IMG/VR virus record: IMGVR_UViG_3300030117_001886
Location: 16,251-80,250 of that record
Length of the DNA: 64,000 bases
From: a virus
Direction: 5' to 3' (one strand)
In this document: one piece after another, positions 1-8,533 of the stretch
Layout of the letters: the number at the start of each line of letters is the position of its first letter
Position numbering within the stretch: the stretch's first letter is position 1
Notes under the pieces: model-generated
The model's database searches: none
Told to the model about the DNA's origin: nothing
What the model saw: the letters and a program-made list of their open reading frames with translations, nothing else
Program-made: the position numbers and the translations under genes

Positions 1-1369
1 TAGTTATTACCTCAACCTTCATACCTTGGAACAAAGTTTTTACAGACTCATTCTTAAGTCTAGGGTCTGGGCCAAACTTAGGCTTGAGTTGTTCTTGATC
101 AATAATGTTAGACAATCTACCAAGTACACTACCGCTATCAGCTTTAGTCAAGACTTGCTTACAAGCTATCAACCAAGACACAAAGTCTGTTTGCTTTAGC
201 TCTTCTTGTACAATCTCACTAGCCTCATCAGCAGCTGCTTCAATTACAGACTTGATGTATGCTTTAGTGTTCTCATTCCATATCACCTTCTCACGCGACG
301 GCGTAACATCTACACCCTCTTGCAATACAATCTCTTCACCAGTATCTGGGTCATTGATTACTTGTCTTGCAGGACATTTGAAAGCAATAGGTCCCCACAT
401 CTGCTGCATCTCCAACTCACGAAAATCAACAAAGCCATAGTTAACACCAGTTGGTGCGCCTACATCTTTAGTTAATACAATATGCGGTTTACTAAACATA
501 TATGTATCAGAGATAATCAAGTTATCAGAGTTATGCATAATTTTTGGGTGAATGTTTTCTTCCCTTTCATAGCCATCTTCTGCAATACGCTTAAATTTAA
601 TGCTAGGCATATACATCAGCTGCTCTTCAACTGCATCACGATAGTCACGTCTGTTGTGTTTCTTCACACCAAACGATACTATAGTCTGATTCTTTGCATC
701 AGTAGGTACATAGTGCACTTTCGTTCCATCGCTAAGTACAACATGCGGGTTAGGCTTACCAGCCTCTGGGTTGAATGCAGGTACAATAAAGTCTGTCTTG
801 TAGTTGTAGCAATTCATCTTGAACCTTTTACCATTGTGTACAGTCTCTATAGTATAGAAATCTACACCAGTTGACAATGCAACCTTGGCACCAAGGCCAA
901 ATGCACCGAAGTTCTCAGCTGTGTTACGCTTAGTTGAATAACCAAGCTCAAGCACACCTTCCAAACGACGTGCACCAATACCAACACCATGATCATGTAT
1001 ACTAACTACATCGCAGTATCCTGTTCCTTCATTCTCTTTGTATGTAATTAGTACGTCATTGTTCTCTGTGTCTAGATGATCTAGATCGTAGTAACTTATA
1101 TCAAAGTTACTATCACTATATTGTTCGCCGTGGCGTTCAATATAATAATCTTCAGCTTTTGCTTGACCAGTTAGTATCTCTATAGCTATCTCTTTCTCAC
1201 GTTGCGCGTCAGCGCCGTTGGTAGCCAACTCTCTCACTGTGGATGGGATAGGTGTAGAGTACTGCGTAGATTGCAAAATGTCAAAGACCATTTTTTCTGC
1301 GCCCTTGTTAATCTTCTTAGCAAGGCCTTCAGATCCTTTGATCTGTTTGTCAATTGTTTTTATACTCAT
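1..1369 (-). CDS. rIIA-like GHKL-superfamily ATPase (3' end beyond window)
   Basis: The reading frame opens with ATG at 1369 and stays open for 456 codons to the window edge, so the C-terminus is missing. The N-terminal part carries all the hallmarks of a GHKL (Hsp90/MutL/histidine-kinase type) ATP-binding fold: an N-box with E47, N51 and D54 (VRELATNGADAQ), a G1 box D126-H-G-V-G130, and a G2/lid motif G155-AFGLG160 followed by AK. Phage proteins of this build are usually named rIIA-like after T4 rIIA, whose membrane-associated product affects lysis inhibition and exclusion. What this one does is not known; the ATPase fold is clear, the rIIA relation is inferred from fold and phage context. 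It follows a terminator that ends the upstream nuclease gene, so it may have its own promoter, but no good TAnnTTTG element is visible in the 22-bp gap. Confidence 0.8.
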   Translation of the reverse strand, partial: MSIKTIDKQIKGSEGLAKKINKGAEKMVFDILQSTQYSTPIPSTVRELATNGADAQREKEIAIEILTGQAKAEDYYIERHGEQYSDSNFDISYYDLDHLDTENNDVLITYKENEGTGYCDVVSIHDHGVGIGARRLEGVLELGYSTKRNTAENFGAFGLGAKVALSTGVDFYTIETVHNGKRFKMNCYNYKTDFIVPAFNPEAGKPNPHVVLSDGTKVHYVPTDAKNQTIVSFGVKKHNRRDYRDAVEEQLMYMPSIKFKRIAEDGYEREENIHPKIMHNSDNLIISDTYMFSKPHIVLTKDVGAPTGVNYGFVDFRELEMQQMWGPIAFKCPARQVINDPDTGEEIVLQEGVDVTPSREKVIWNENTKAYIKSVIEAAADEASEIVQEELKQTDFVSWLIACKQVLTKADSGSVLGRLSNIIDQEQLKPKFGPDPRLKNESVKTLFQGMKVEVIT

Positions 1370-1380
1370 AATTTTACAAT

Positions 1381-1404
1381 AAAAAAGGGAGCTATTTGCT
1401 CCCT
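1381..1404 (-). terminator. Rho-independent terminator after the nuclease gene
   Basis: Read on the minus strand, GGGAGC (loop AAATA) GCTCCC is followed directly by six T. The stem overlaps the stop codon of the nuclease gene at 1392-1394, so it would end transcription of the primase-nuclease pair before the rIIA-like gene. Confidence 0.8.
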
Positions 1405-1844
1405 AAGTTTTTAATTAATTCTATGGTTTTTAGTACCTGGCCCTGATTCTTGGGCAGGTATAGTACTGGTGGATCTTCCAGTTGCATCAAATGATTTTTA
1501 AACATCTTCCATTTGATGGGAAAAACGTCGTTAGCGTAACCCTTGACCTCTATAATCCATTTACCATTAGGGTCAACAAAGTCAGGTGTGTATGTTATAT
1601 CTCTAACTTTTTTAGTATTATCTACATATCCTTTTCTTTTATCAGGCTCATAACATTCTGCCTCATAATGAAATCCTTGTAGTAGTATATACTTTTTCTT
1701 TTCGTATAGAGATTTTATACCTGCATCCTCTAGTTTCATATACGTAAAAAGTTCAAGCTTAGACCTGAACTTAATACCTTTATAAACCTTAGCGGTAGCA
1801 TTTTGTACCTTTTTGTTTTTTGATTTACGCGTTCTTCGTTTCAC
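1392..1844 (-). CDS. PD-(D/E)xK endonuclease, possible Holliday-junction resolvase
   Basis: A 150-residue basic protein. The core shows the nuclease pattern E31 (FRSKLELFTYM), D88 (YTPDF), then E99-V-K101 in WIIEVKGY, the E...D...ExK arrangement of T7 endonuclease I and of the DUF1064 phage nucleases. Such enzymes cleave branched DNA in recombination and packaging intermediates; cleavage specificity here is inferred. The start codon is GTG at 1844 and shares one base with the TAG stop of the primase gene (TAGTG), which implies translational coupling. The N-terminal 20 residues are Lys/Arg rich and may help bind DNA. Confidence 0.75.
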   Translation of the reverse strand: MKRRTRKSKNKKVQNATAKVYKGIKFRSKLELFTYMKLEDAGIKSLYEKKKYILLQGFHYEAECYEPDKRKGYVDNTKKVRDITYTPDFVDPNGKWIIEVKGYANDVFPIKWKMFKNHLMQLEDPPVLYLPKNQGQVLKTIELIKNLGSK

Positions 1845-2836
1845 TATAATTGTATGTCTATCAATGTTTTTAATCCTCCTGTTTCCTTAAATTTAGCAAT
1901 ATAATCTGACAAATCTTTTACTCCATAATCCTCTGGTAAATAAATATTTCTTATTGGATAATATTTTTTACATATCTTAGCAGCCATGGTCTGACCAGGA
2001 TTGCTTGGATTAGTAAAATCGTTATCATAAAATACTGCTAGCTTTTCAAATCGTTGTTTGAGTTCTTCTATTATTTCCCTGCTTGGCAACTGCATTTCTG
2101 ATTGCATGGCGACAGCGGGGATACCCATCTCGAAGAGGCACATAACGTCTTTGAGACTAGATGTAATAATACAGAGATTCCCTGTTTTAGGTAATTGATC
2201 ATATCCTTGAATTTGTTTAGAGTTAGTGTTACTCATCCACTTTACCTCATCACGAGGTGAGTAGATTTTGTATTTAGTTCCTATCTTATATGCATAGCTG
2301 AGGTTACAACTAAATCTACTTTCATTTATCCAGTAGTGCGAGATAGGGCTAACTGCAAACTTAATCAAAGTTTTCTTACTAATCAAGTACTGAGACCAAA
2401 ATTCTGCATCTTTTCTCATCCAGGGCCTAGTTTTCTTACGTATTACAACAACTCGTTTGTTTTCTACACGCATAGAAGACTTGTATCCAAGATAGCCTTT
2501 AGTAAAAGCCATCTCTTCTTTGTATGAAGAAAGATTCAAACCAAAATCGTTATCAATAATTCTAAGAGCTGAATAAAAACTACAATTATATACAGCCATT
2601 ACATATCCAAAGCAGTCAAATGTATGATCGGGATGGGCCCAATCTTTGTAGAGAAGTTTGCCGCGCCATAGTACAATACTAACGCCGGGTCTATCATCCT
2701 TTCTAAGTTCACTACAAAACTTAACTCCTATTTCTTTAAAAGAAGAACAGTAATAGCTAAAAATATCTATCTCTCTGATTTTACTCAGAACCATTTCTTT
2801 GGACAGATGATCTTCACTGCTTCTATTCTTAATCAT
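1844..2836 (-). CDS. DnaG-type DNA primase with divergent zinc and Toprim domains
   Basis: 330 residues. The N-terminal part (about 25-110) aligns by pattern with CHC2 primase zinc domains (R-x-D-D-R-P-x-x-S...LYKDW...DCFGYV), but most zinc ligands are missing. The C-terminal half holds a Toprim fold: CIITSSLKDVMCL, then FYDNDF for the DxD metal site, then KDLSDYIA. In canonical Toprim domains the first motif contains a catalytic Glu (EGxxD); here that position appears to be Ser. Lies next to SSB, Sak4-like and DnaB-type genes, which fits primer synthesis at the phage fork. Distance from canonical DnaG is large, so activity is inferred. Confidence 0.72.
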   Translation of the reverse strand: MIKNRSSEDHLSKEMVLSKIREIDIFSYYCSSFKEIGVKFCSELRKDDRPGVSIVLWRGKLLYKDWAHPDHTFDCFGYVMAVYNCSFYSALRIIDNDFGLNLSSYKEEMAFTKGYLGYKSSMRVENKRVVVIRKKTRPWMRKDAEFWSQYLISKKTLIKFAVSPISHYWINESRFSCNLSYAYKIGTKYKIYSPRDEVKWMSNTNSKQIQGYDQLPKTGNLCIITSSLKDVMCLFEMGIPAVAMQSEMQLPSREIIEELKQRFEKLAVFYDNDFTNPSNPGQTMAAKICKKYYPIRNIYLPEDYGVKDLSDYIAKFKETGGLKTLIDIQL

Positions 2837-2850
2837 AGGGCTACAAATGT

Positions 2851-2882
2851 AATAAAAAATGGGGAGCTATTACACTCCCCAC
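2851..2882 (-). terminator. Rho-independent terminator after the SSB-like gene
   Basis: On the minus strand a stem GTGGGGAG/CTCCCCAT with an 8-nt loop is followed by TTTTTTA. It lies in the 71-bp gap between the SSB-like gene and the primase gene. Confidence 0.75.
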
Positions 2883-2907
2883 TTTTTATGGCCATATTAC
2901 TATAATT

Positions 2908-3660
2908 TTATGATACCCAGTCATCATCTTCTGAGATAGTATCAGTCTCTGCATCTGGTGTTACAACAGCTAGTTGAGGACTAAATACTCCCCATGCTAG
3001 TGTAGTATCAAACTCTGCATTGAAAGCTCCATACTCATCGTTAATCTTCTTAACAAACAAGTCGTCTCTCTGAGGCTTAACTCTACCAAAGAACTTAGTG
3101 TATACAGATTGATACTTACCATCTTTTACACCAACTAATAGTCTTATTTCATTGTTAGAAAGTAATCCAACCAAAGCACGAACTTCAGTTACATCACCTT
3201 TTGCAATCTTTTCTATAGTTTCAAAGTAAGCTTCGTCGCCATTAGCAACATTAGCCCACGCTTTAGTAAAGTCTACCAAAGTATCCTCACCAATGCGCGC
3301 CTTGCGTAACCCTTCTTTCTTAAACCATTCGTATGTTGGTTCTCCATCAGAGTAACATGTTTGACCAATAGCATTAATCCATTGATTCTTTCCAGACTGA
3401 GATACACGCTCAGTTGGGTTCATAAGAATATCAAATCTAGTAGTTAGATCATCATTCTTAACCCAAAAGGTTAATTTAAAATATTCAGTACCATTTAAGT
3501 CTGCGTAATAGTTAGGCTCACTTTTTACCATGATACCCAATTCATGCAATTGATCCATAGTAGGATTAACTGCAATCACTTTAAAATTTGCCAGGCCAGA
3601 GTATAATTTTATACCACCACCTGATACTTCGACATTGCTGTCATTGCTTTTAATTGCCAT
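2908..3660 (-). CDS. Putative single-stranded DNA-binding protein
   Basis: 250 residues. The body is rich in predicted beta structure with aromatic residues (FKLTFWVKNDD, VYTKFFGRV), and the C-terminus is an acidic tail ending in SEDDDWVS, similar in character to the protein-recruiting acidic tails of phage and bacterial SSBs. No clear OB-fold signature can be read by eye, so SSB is inferred from the tail, the size and the position beside the Sak4-like ATPase, primase and helicase genes. A strong terminator follows, which would allow high independent expression. Confidence 0.5.
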   Translation of the reverse strand: MAIKSNDSNVEVSGGGIKLYSGLANFKVIAVNPTMDQLHELGIMVKSEPNYYADLNGTEYFKLTFWVKNDDLTTRFDILMNPTERVSQSGKNQWINAIGQTCYSDGEPTYEWFKKEGLRKARIGEDTLVDFTKAWANVANGDEAYFETIEKIAKGDVTEVRALVGLLSNNEIRLLVGVKDGKYQSVYTKFFGRVKPQRDDLFVKKINDEYGAFNAEFDTTLAWGVFSPQLAVVTPDAETDTISEDDDWVS

Positions 3661-3678
3661 AATAAACTAGTTTAATAA

Positions 3679-4059
3679 TTAAAATTCATCTTCTTCACCA
3701 AACTCACCTATAAAAGGATCTTCTTCTTGTAGTTCTGGTGTAGCTTCTACAGTCATAGATGCTTCTGTGTGTACATCTACATCTGGTGCAGTTTCTACAG
3801 GGATACTAGTCTGGTTAGGATCTACAGCTGTATCATCTACAAAGTTGAAAGAAAGTTTTCTTACCTTCTTAGCTTTTTTGCCTTTCAATGTTGGGTGTTC
3901 AAACATTTGTTTTACTTCCCAAGCTTGTAAGCCATACTTGTCTTTGATACCGTTACGATCAATACCATTGTCTAGATCTTCCAAGATCATAGATACTGTA
4001 ATAGTGTTTGGTGTTTCGTTTTTTTGCGTCTCCTCGCCAGGCGTTCTTGCTTCAATCAT
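3679..4059 (-). CDS. Conserved small replication-region protein, helical N-terminus and acidic C-terminus
   Basis: 126 residues. The region around residues 20-55 (SMILEDLDNGIDRNGIKDKYG... EVKQMF) looks like a helix-turn-helix, followed by a Lys-rich patch. The last 50 residues are strongly acidic and end in GEEDEF. It sits between the Sak4-like and SSB-like genes, so a role in loading or bridging recombination proteins is plausible but unproven. I do not recognise a named family. Confidence 0.65.
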   Translation of the reverse strand: MIEARTPGEETQKNETPNTITVSMILEDLDNGIDRNGIKDKYGLQAWEVKQMFEHPTLKGKKAKKVRKLSFNFVDDTAVDPNQTSIPVETAPDVDVHTEASMTVEATPELQEEDPFIGEFGEEDEF

Positions 4060-4078
4060 GATTTTTTAATTTAAGCGG

Positions 4079-4777
4079 TTAATCAATAAATATTTCTGAC
4101 CATTTTAAAGGCATGGTCTTACCTTTTAAGTGGTGACAACGTGAGCCAGCAGTTACATCATCCATAGAGTTGAAAGAAACCATAGTCTCATCATCCTCTC
4201 TGTAGATGTAGCCAACAGCGTCAGCGTTAGCACATGTTATCTGCTTGATCTTACCAGTCAAATCAAGGTCCTTTACAGCAACCTCTTTGCCTTTCTTCTC
4301 AAGCATTTTGTCCTTTAGGTGACCAACTAAGATAACATGATCTGCTAGTGTATTCAATCTATCTATCCATTTCTTGTAGGCTATACGTAAATATAAATAG
4401 CCAGCACCATTTGGCAATGATAGGACTGATGCACCAGGGTTCTTTTGTTCAAAGTTTTTACCCATAGGTGTTTTCATATAAATTTGTTTAGCTTCTGCTT
4501 CACACCATTCCTCAAGTTTTGAGATAGTGTCAATAGCAACATACTTATATGGTTTGCCATCTTTTACAATAGCTTTACCAACCTCAGCAAGTTCTTTCAA
4601 GTTACTAACTTTGATCTTCAAAGCATCAACCATGTCTGAACCTTCTTCAAGGTCAATAATCAAACAGTCTTTCAACTGCGATAATACTGTAGTCTTACCT
4701 ATCTTAGGTGGACCATAGATTATCATGTTCTTAGGCGATTTACGGCTCGCCTTAACCACAGTTTTTGGTAATTCCAT
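4079..4777 (-). CDS. Sak4-like RecA-fold ATPase (single-strand annealing/recombination)
   Basis: 232 residues, the usual length for phage Sak4/AAA_24 proteins. Walker A is G22-PPKIGK-T29, the second strand carries IIDLEEGSD (39-48), and Walker B is YKYVAIDT with D83. Family members are short RecA/Rad51-like ATPases that pair with a phage SSB to promote strand annealing. The SSB-like gene two positions downstream supports this. Its ATG overlaps the stop of the DnaB-type helicase by one base, so the two are translationally coupled. Substrate DNA and partner are inferred. Confidence 0.85.
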   Translation of the reverse strand: MELPKTVVKASRKSPKNMIIYGPPKIGKTTVLSQLKDCLIIDLEEGSDMVDALKIKVSNLKELAEVGKAIVKDGKPYKYVAIDTISKLEEWCEAEAKQIYMKTPMGKNFEQKNPGASVLSLPNGAGYLYLRIAYKKWIDRLNTLADHVILVGHLKDKMLEKKGKEVAVKDLDLTGKIKQITCANADAVGYIYREDDETMVSFNSMDDVTAGSRCHHLKGKTMPLKWSEIFID

Positions 4778-5724
4778 TATGTACGTTCTTTAATAGTGAA
4801 TGTATTTAGTTCTGCTTCATAGCCTATCATACCAAGTAACCCATCACGGTTCTTCTCTACATGACATGCTAGCAAGCCTTTAGGATTTTCACCACAATAC
4901 TCTGCCGTTATACCGTATAGATCATGCGGGCGTTGTAACATCATAACAACATGTGCATCTTGACCAATACTGTCACCACCAAATAGATCTGACAGCATAG
5001 GTTGGTATTGATTCTTTGCACGATGTTCTTGCTCAATGTTACGATTGAGTTGTGATAATAGTATGTTGACTGCGCCCATAGTAGACTGCATCCACATACA
5101 TCCTTTTGATATAGTATTTAGTTTCTTTAGTTCTGTATCTTCGCTTCCTCGTATTAGTCTTGAATGATCAAATATGTTTATTATTGTAGTTGTAGGTTTA
5201 CTTAGTTGTATCTCTTCGTTTGCGTTCATTATATATTCCATTGTCCTCGGCACATTATTAAAGTATATAGGATAGTTCCCATACTTCATAACTTTCTTTG
5301 CGTAGCTTTGAAAGTCCATGTCTGAAAGTCTTTTGTTTATTGACAGTAAATCTGCCATCTCTTTCTTTACATCTTTTGATGCGGACCTCATCACTTGCTG
5401 ATAACCAGGCATCTCAAATGTCCAATAAAGAACAACAATATTTTTATCCTTATTGTTGTCTAGTACATCAAAGATTAACTGATTACTAAATGCGGACTTA
5501 CCCACACCGGGGCGCCCTGCTATAACATACATCTTACCACGTTGTAGACCACCAAGAAGATTGCGATTGAGTCTAGGCCATAGAGTTGGTAATACATCAC
5601 GTTTACCAAGTTTAGCTTCTTTGACTATTGCGATTGATTGCTTTACAGCTTTGTCTATCTTCTGGAACCCACGGGTAGAGAATACGTCATAGCTTTCTGC
5701 TGATACGTTCTCTTTTTTCTCCAT
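4777..5724 (-). CDS. DnaB-type replicative helicase (RecA-like domain only)
   Basis: 315 residues. A short leader is followed by the RecA-like motor: LGGLQRGKMYVIAGRPGVGKS contains Walker A at 70-77, then a Walker B-like strand (IINIFDHSR), then NILLSQLNRN and DLFGGDSIGQDAHVVM, the sensor and arginine-finger region typical of DnaB C-terminal domains. The N-terminal domain that binds primase in DnaB is absent, as in many phage helicases. Start overlaps the end of the upstream 170-residue gene by 38 bp. Works with the Toprim primase and family A polymerase encoded in the same block. Confidence 0.88.
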   Translation of the reverse strand: MEKKENVSAESYDVFSTRGFQKIDKAVKQSIAIVKEAKLGKRDVLPTLWPRLNRNLLGGLQRGKMYVIAGRPGVGKSAFSNQLIFDVLDNNKDKNIVVLYWTFEMPGYQQVMRSASKDVKKEMADLLSINKRLSDMDFQSYAKKVMKYGNYPIYFNNVPRTMEYIMNANEEIQLSKPTTTIINIFDHSRLIRGSEDTELKKLNTISKGCMWMQSTMGAVNILLSQLNRNIEQEHRAKNQYQPMLSDLFGGDSIGQDAHVVMMLQRPHDLYGITAEYCGENPKGLLACHVEKNRDGLLGMIGYEAELNTFTIKERT

Positions 5725-6199
5725 CTTCTACATTTTCATACTTTTCCCAAGTATAATTATTTAACCAAGTTTCTATGTTCTGCATATACGCTATGTCTTG
5801 AACCTTTAGCTGATTGTTTAAGCATTTGATAATATACTTATGTACATGTGGTTTGTTTGCCACAAGTTTTGAGTATCTTTTCTTTGCTTTTTTGTTGCTA
5901 GCAGCGTCTGGATTTTTTGCACAGAGTACACGCACATTACCTGATGACGTTGTAACTCTATTAGGGTAAATACTTATTAGTTCTGCAAACATTGCATCTA
6001 CATCGGATACAAACAAATCAAGAAACTTTTCAGTAACTGTATTTTCATTTACCCATCCGCGTAGTTGCAAGTCTGCTGGATCATATTTAAGTTTTACTTT
6101 GTCTAAGAGATTTTGTGCATTCTTATACACAATATACAAGTATACATACTCATCAGGAGATAAATTATTTTCTGATATTAGTCTGATATTCAGGTCCAT
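5687..6199 (-). CDS. Hypothetical protein of the replication block
   Basis: 170 residues, mainly helical, basic in the middle (SNKKAKKRYSKLV). No domain recognised. It starts at ATG 6199 and its 3' end overlaps the helicase gene by 38 bp. In many phages the gene upstream of a truncated DnaB encodes a helicase partner or loader; there is no motif here that proves it. Confidence 0.65.
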   Translation of the reverse strand: MDLNIRLISENNLSPDEYVYLYIVYKNAQNLLDKVKLKYDPADLQLRGWVNENTVTEKFLDLFVSDVDAMFAELISIYPNRVTTSSGNVRVLCAKNPDAASNKKAKKRYSKLVANKPHVHKYIIKCLNNQLKVQDIAYMQNIETWLNNYTWEKYENVEDGEKRERISRKL

Positions 6200-6219
6200 A
6201 GCATATAAATTTACGAAAA

Positions 6220-6447
6220 TTAATATTCAATTCCAAGATTTTTTGCTTGCAATCTTCTATCTTCTTCTTCAATTACAACTGCATACAAATTCATAATATC
6301 ATCCAAAGTACAATCACAATTAAACTCTTTAGCCACAAGATCTGGCAACTCAGTTAAACATCTTGTTTCGTATTTTTCATGAACTAGCAGCACTGCTATT
6401 TCTAACATCTCTTTAGGTAATTTACCTTGTGTAACTTCTATAACCAT
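6220..6447 (-). CDS. Small hypothetical protein
   Basis: 75 residues, acidic, helical, with no recognisable motif. It starts at ATG 6447, overlapping the end of the SF2 helicase gene by 10 bp, and lies 20 bp before the next gene, so it belongs to the same transcript. Confidence 0.55.
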   Translation of the reverse strand: MVIEVTQGKLPKEMLEIAVLLVHEKYETRCLTELPDLVAKEFNCDCTLDDIMNLYAVVIEEEDRRLQAKNLGIEY

Positions 6448-7604
6448 TTTACATTATTTAAGGATTTAACACTACTTTTTAACCACTTCTCTTCCTGACT
6501 ATCTTTTACATATAGTACATATATCTTACCAATCTTACCTTCTTGGTACCTGATAATCCTACCCACTCTCTGTATCATAGTTAGCCCTTTGCTGGTTAAT
6601 CCACATATTACAGCCATTGTTGCATCTGCTACATCAAACCCTTGATTCAAAGCCTTAGTAGAGCATAGCACAGGTTTATCACCTGATCTAAAATCTGCTA
6701 GCGCTTGTTCTTTTGCTTTCTTACGTATACCGCTATGGTATATAGTAGAAAAAGGTTCTGTAGCATCTGCAAGTTTATTTGTAAACTCATTGTCACCACC
6801 AAACACAAGTATTTTTTCACCTATGTTCTTGATAACAATCTTTTGCAATGCAGCAATCTTACCATCGGCATGGTCTACTACAGCTTTACGTTGTCTAATA
6901 GCTCTGTAAAACTGTGCGGCTGCTGCTTTTTGTTCGTTTGTAGCTGTATTCTTGCCTGGCCCCATAATGTACTTTGCCTGATCAAACGCATCAAATTGTC
7001 CAAGAATATATTTAGAGTAAACAAAAGTATTGTTTGCTTTCTTATAATCTTTTTGTTCTGAATCTGTTAGTTTGATAGGTACGCAATGTACTACATAGGG
7101 AGACACTAATCCCAACTCAACACATTTGTCAAGTGAGATTCTATACACCACAGGAGACATTTCATACAATACCTCTTTGTATTCTATATCTTCTGGCGGT
7201 GTTGCAGTCATACATAATAATCTATCCCAAGTATTGTTCTCAAAAAACTTACGATACTCAGGAGACAAGCCTAGATGTATTTCATCACAAACCACCACGG
7301 TGTAATGATTACTCTCTAACTTATATGCAGACTGATAACATACTATATCAACACGATCTAAAACGTGTTCATAGTTCCATTTTATAAACTCTTGTTTAAA
7401 TTGTTCTTGAAGCTGATGTGTAGGCACTAGCACAAGACCCTTGCCAGACTCAGTACTATCCAAAGTTTTACCAACGGCAATAACTCCACATCTAGACTTA
7501 CCAAAACCGGTACCAGCAATAATGCTGCCACTAAACTTATGTTTAGCCCAATTATTAAGAGCTCTCTTTTGTTCTTCATCTTTTATTTTAATTAGCTTAG
7601 ACAT
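6438..7604 (-). CDS. SF2 DNA helicase (UvsW/DEAD-like)
   Basis: 388 residues from ATG 7604. The motor motifs are all visible: Walker A AGTGFGKS (30-37), DEIH (107-110), TAT (133-135) and, near residue 340, QRVGRIIR, which is motif VI. This is the layout of compact phage SF2 helicases that remodel forks or recombination intermediates, as T4 UvsW does. The ATG at 7604 shares a base with the TAA stop of the preceding winged-helix gene (TAATG), favouring this start. A start five codons earlier (7619) is possible but would overlap more. Confidence 0.88.
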   Translation of the reverse strand: MSKLIKIKDEEQKRALNNWAKHKFSGSIIAGTGFGKSRCGVIAVGKTLDSTESGKGLVLVPTHQLQEQFKQEFIKWNYEHVLDRVDIVCYQSAYKLESNHYTVVVCDEIHLGLSPEYRKFFENNTWDRLLCMTATPPEDIEYKEVLYEMSPVVYRISLDKCVELGLVSPYVVHCVPIKLTDSEQKDYKKANNTFVYSKYILGQFDAFDQAKYIMGPGKNTATNEQKAAAAQFYRAIRQRKAVVDHADGKIAALQKIVIKNIGEKILVFGGDNEFTNKLADATEPFSTIYHSGIRKKAKEQALADFRSGDKPVLCSTKALNQGFDVADATMAVICGLTSKGLTMIQRVGRIIRYQEGKIGKIYVLYVKDSQEEKWLKSSVKSLNNVKWL

Positions 7605-7867
7605 TATTTGCACTTCCATAAGTTTACCGTCCTTTCTGTTTGAGTATCATAAAAATCACCAGCATGTTCTACCAATCCCTTCTCACGAAGCTCTGATACA
7701 CGTCCTGTAACTCTGTTAATATCCCAATCTAGTTTTTTAGCAATCATTCTGTTAGTGGCCTGCCCAAGATCTACATGTAATACTTTTAAAACTTGTGCCT
7801 GTCTTTTACTAATTGTACCCTCGTCAAATAACTTTTGATAGGAGGATACTGATTTATCATTTACCAT
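7604..7867 (-). CDS. Small winged-helix DNA-binding protein
   Basis: 87 residues. SKRQAQVLKVLH, then NRMIAKKLDWDINRVTGRV and SELREKGLVEH read as a winged helix-turn-helix of the MarR/LexA-like class, with a recognition helix around NRVTGRVSEL and a short wing after it. No sensor or dimerisation domain is present. Placed between helicase and DnaA-domain genes and coupled by TAATG to the SF2 helicase, so it could regulate early transcription or act in replication. Its target is unknown. Confidence 0.7.
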   Translation of the reverse strand: MVNDKSVSSYQKLFDEGTISKRQAQVLKVLHVDLGQATNRMIAKKLDWDINRVTGRVSELREKGLVEHAGDFYDTQTERTVNLWKCK

Positions 7868-8099
7868 ATATGTTTTCTTCTATTTCTTCACTAATATGTT
7901 CAGAGCAAGCTATACCAGTCTTTTCTAAGAAAGGTAGTATATCTACAGTTCTATAGCTTGAAGAGTCCTTTTCCATAGCATGTATAAATACACGATGAAC
8001 GATCACTCCACCTACATACCCTGTAGTATCATCTGCTTCTGAATAGTCATACTCAGCTTGAAGACTATAATCTTGTATTTCAAACTCATATAAATTCAT
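7857..8099 (-). CDS. Small hypothetical protein
   Basis: 80 residues, acidic, beta-rich, no known motif. Starts at ATG 8099 and overlaps both neighbours (4 bp with the DnaA-domain gene, 11 bp with the winged-helix gene), the usual mark of a real operon member. Confidence 0.6.
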   Translation of the reverse strand: MNLYEFEIQDYSLQAEYDYSEADDTTGYVGGVIVHRVFIHAMEKDSSSYRTVDILPFLEKTGIACSEHISEEIEENIYGK

Positions 8100-8533
8100 G
8101 TTAGTAATTCTTTTACGTTAATAATTTGTTCTTTTAGTTCCTTATTTTCATGTTCGAGATATTCTACACGAGCTGCAAACTTTGCAATCATGTCATCTTT
8201 ATCATTACAATCAGACATGCCTTTAATACCTACAGCTACTTCACATATACCAAAAAATTCTGCATATGGTTTATCTACATCCATAAGATCAGCGTGTACC
8301 TTGAATGCATGTAACACAGTAGAGTGATCTCTATGAAACACGCCAGCATTTACAGTCGTACTATAATGCAACTTATCATTGATAAGAACCATGCATATAC
8401 GTCTTGCTGCAACTACCTCGCCTTGTCTTGTTTTACCTCTAATTTTACTAATAGGAACTTCAGTTAGCCTAGATACTGTAGCAAGTATTCTTGCAACGTT
8501 TGCATCTAGTTTATATAATTTTACTTTTCCCAT
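8096..8533 (-). CDS. Stand-alone DnaA domain IV (origin-binding domain) protein
   Basis: 145 residues. Residues 10-82 match the helical DNA-binding domain IV of bacterial DnaA: a conserved helix (VPISKIRGKTR), AARRICMVLI, and the DnaA signature FHRDHSTVLHAFK at 66-78 (compare GGRDHTTVLHA in DnaA). There is no AAA+ ATPase domain. The C-terminal 50 residues form a likely coiled coil. The family binds DnaA boxes; here the gene overlaps the DNA polymerase start by 13 bp, so a job at the phage origin, or in competing with host DnaA, is likely but inferred. Confidence 0.85.
   Translation of the reverse strand: MGKVKLYKLDANVARILATVSRLTEVPISKIRGKTRQGEVVAARRICMVLINDKLHYSTTVNAGVFHRDHSTVLHAFKVHADLMDVDKPYAEFFGICEVAVGIKGMSDCNDKDDMIAKFAARVEYLEHENKELKEQIINVKELLT

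Noticed and set aside
2347-2356. Leftward TAAGTTTGCA promoter match inside the primase gene
   Set aside because: No -33 box and no start codon in a sensible place; an 8-10 base AT-rich motif is expected by chance in 64 kb.
6123-6131. DnaA box TTATACACA inside a coding gene
   Set aside because: A single 9-mer with one free base is expected several times in AT-rich DNA; another copy lies near 41131. Only the copy in the gene-free region is discussed.
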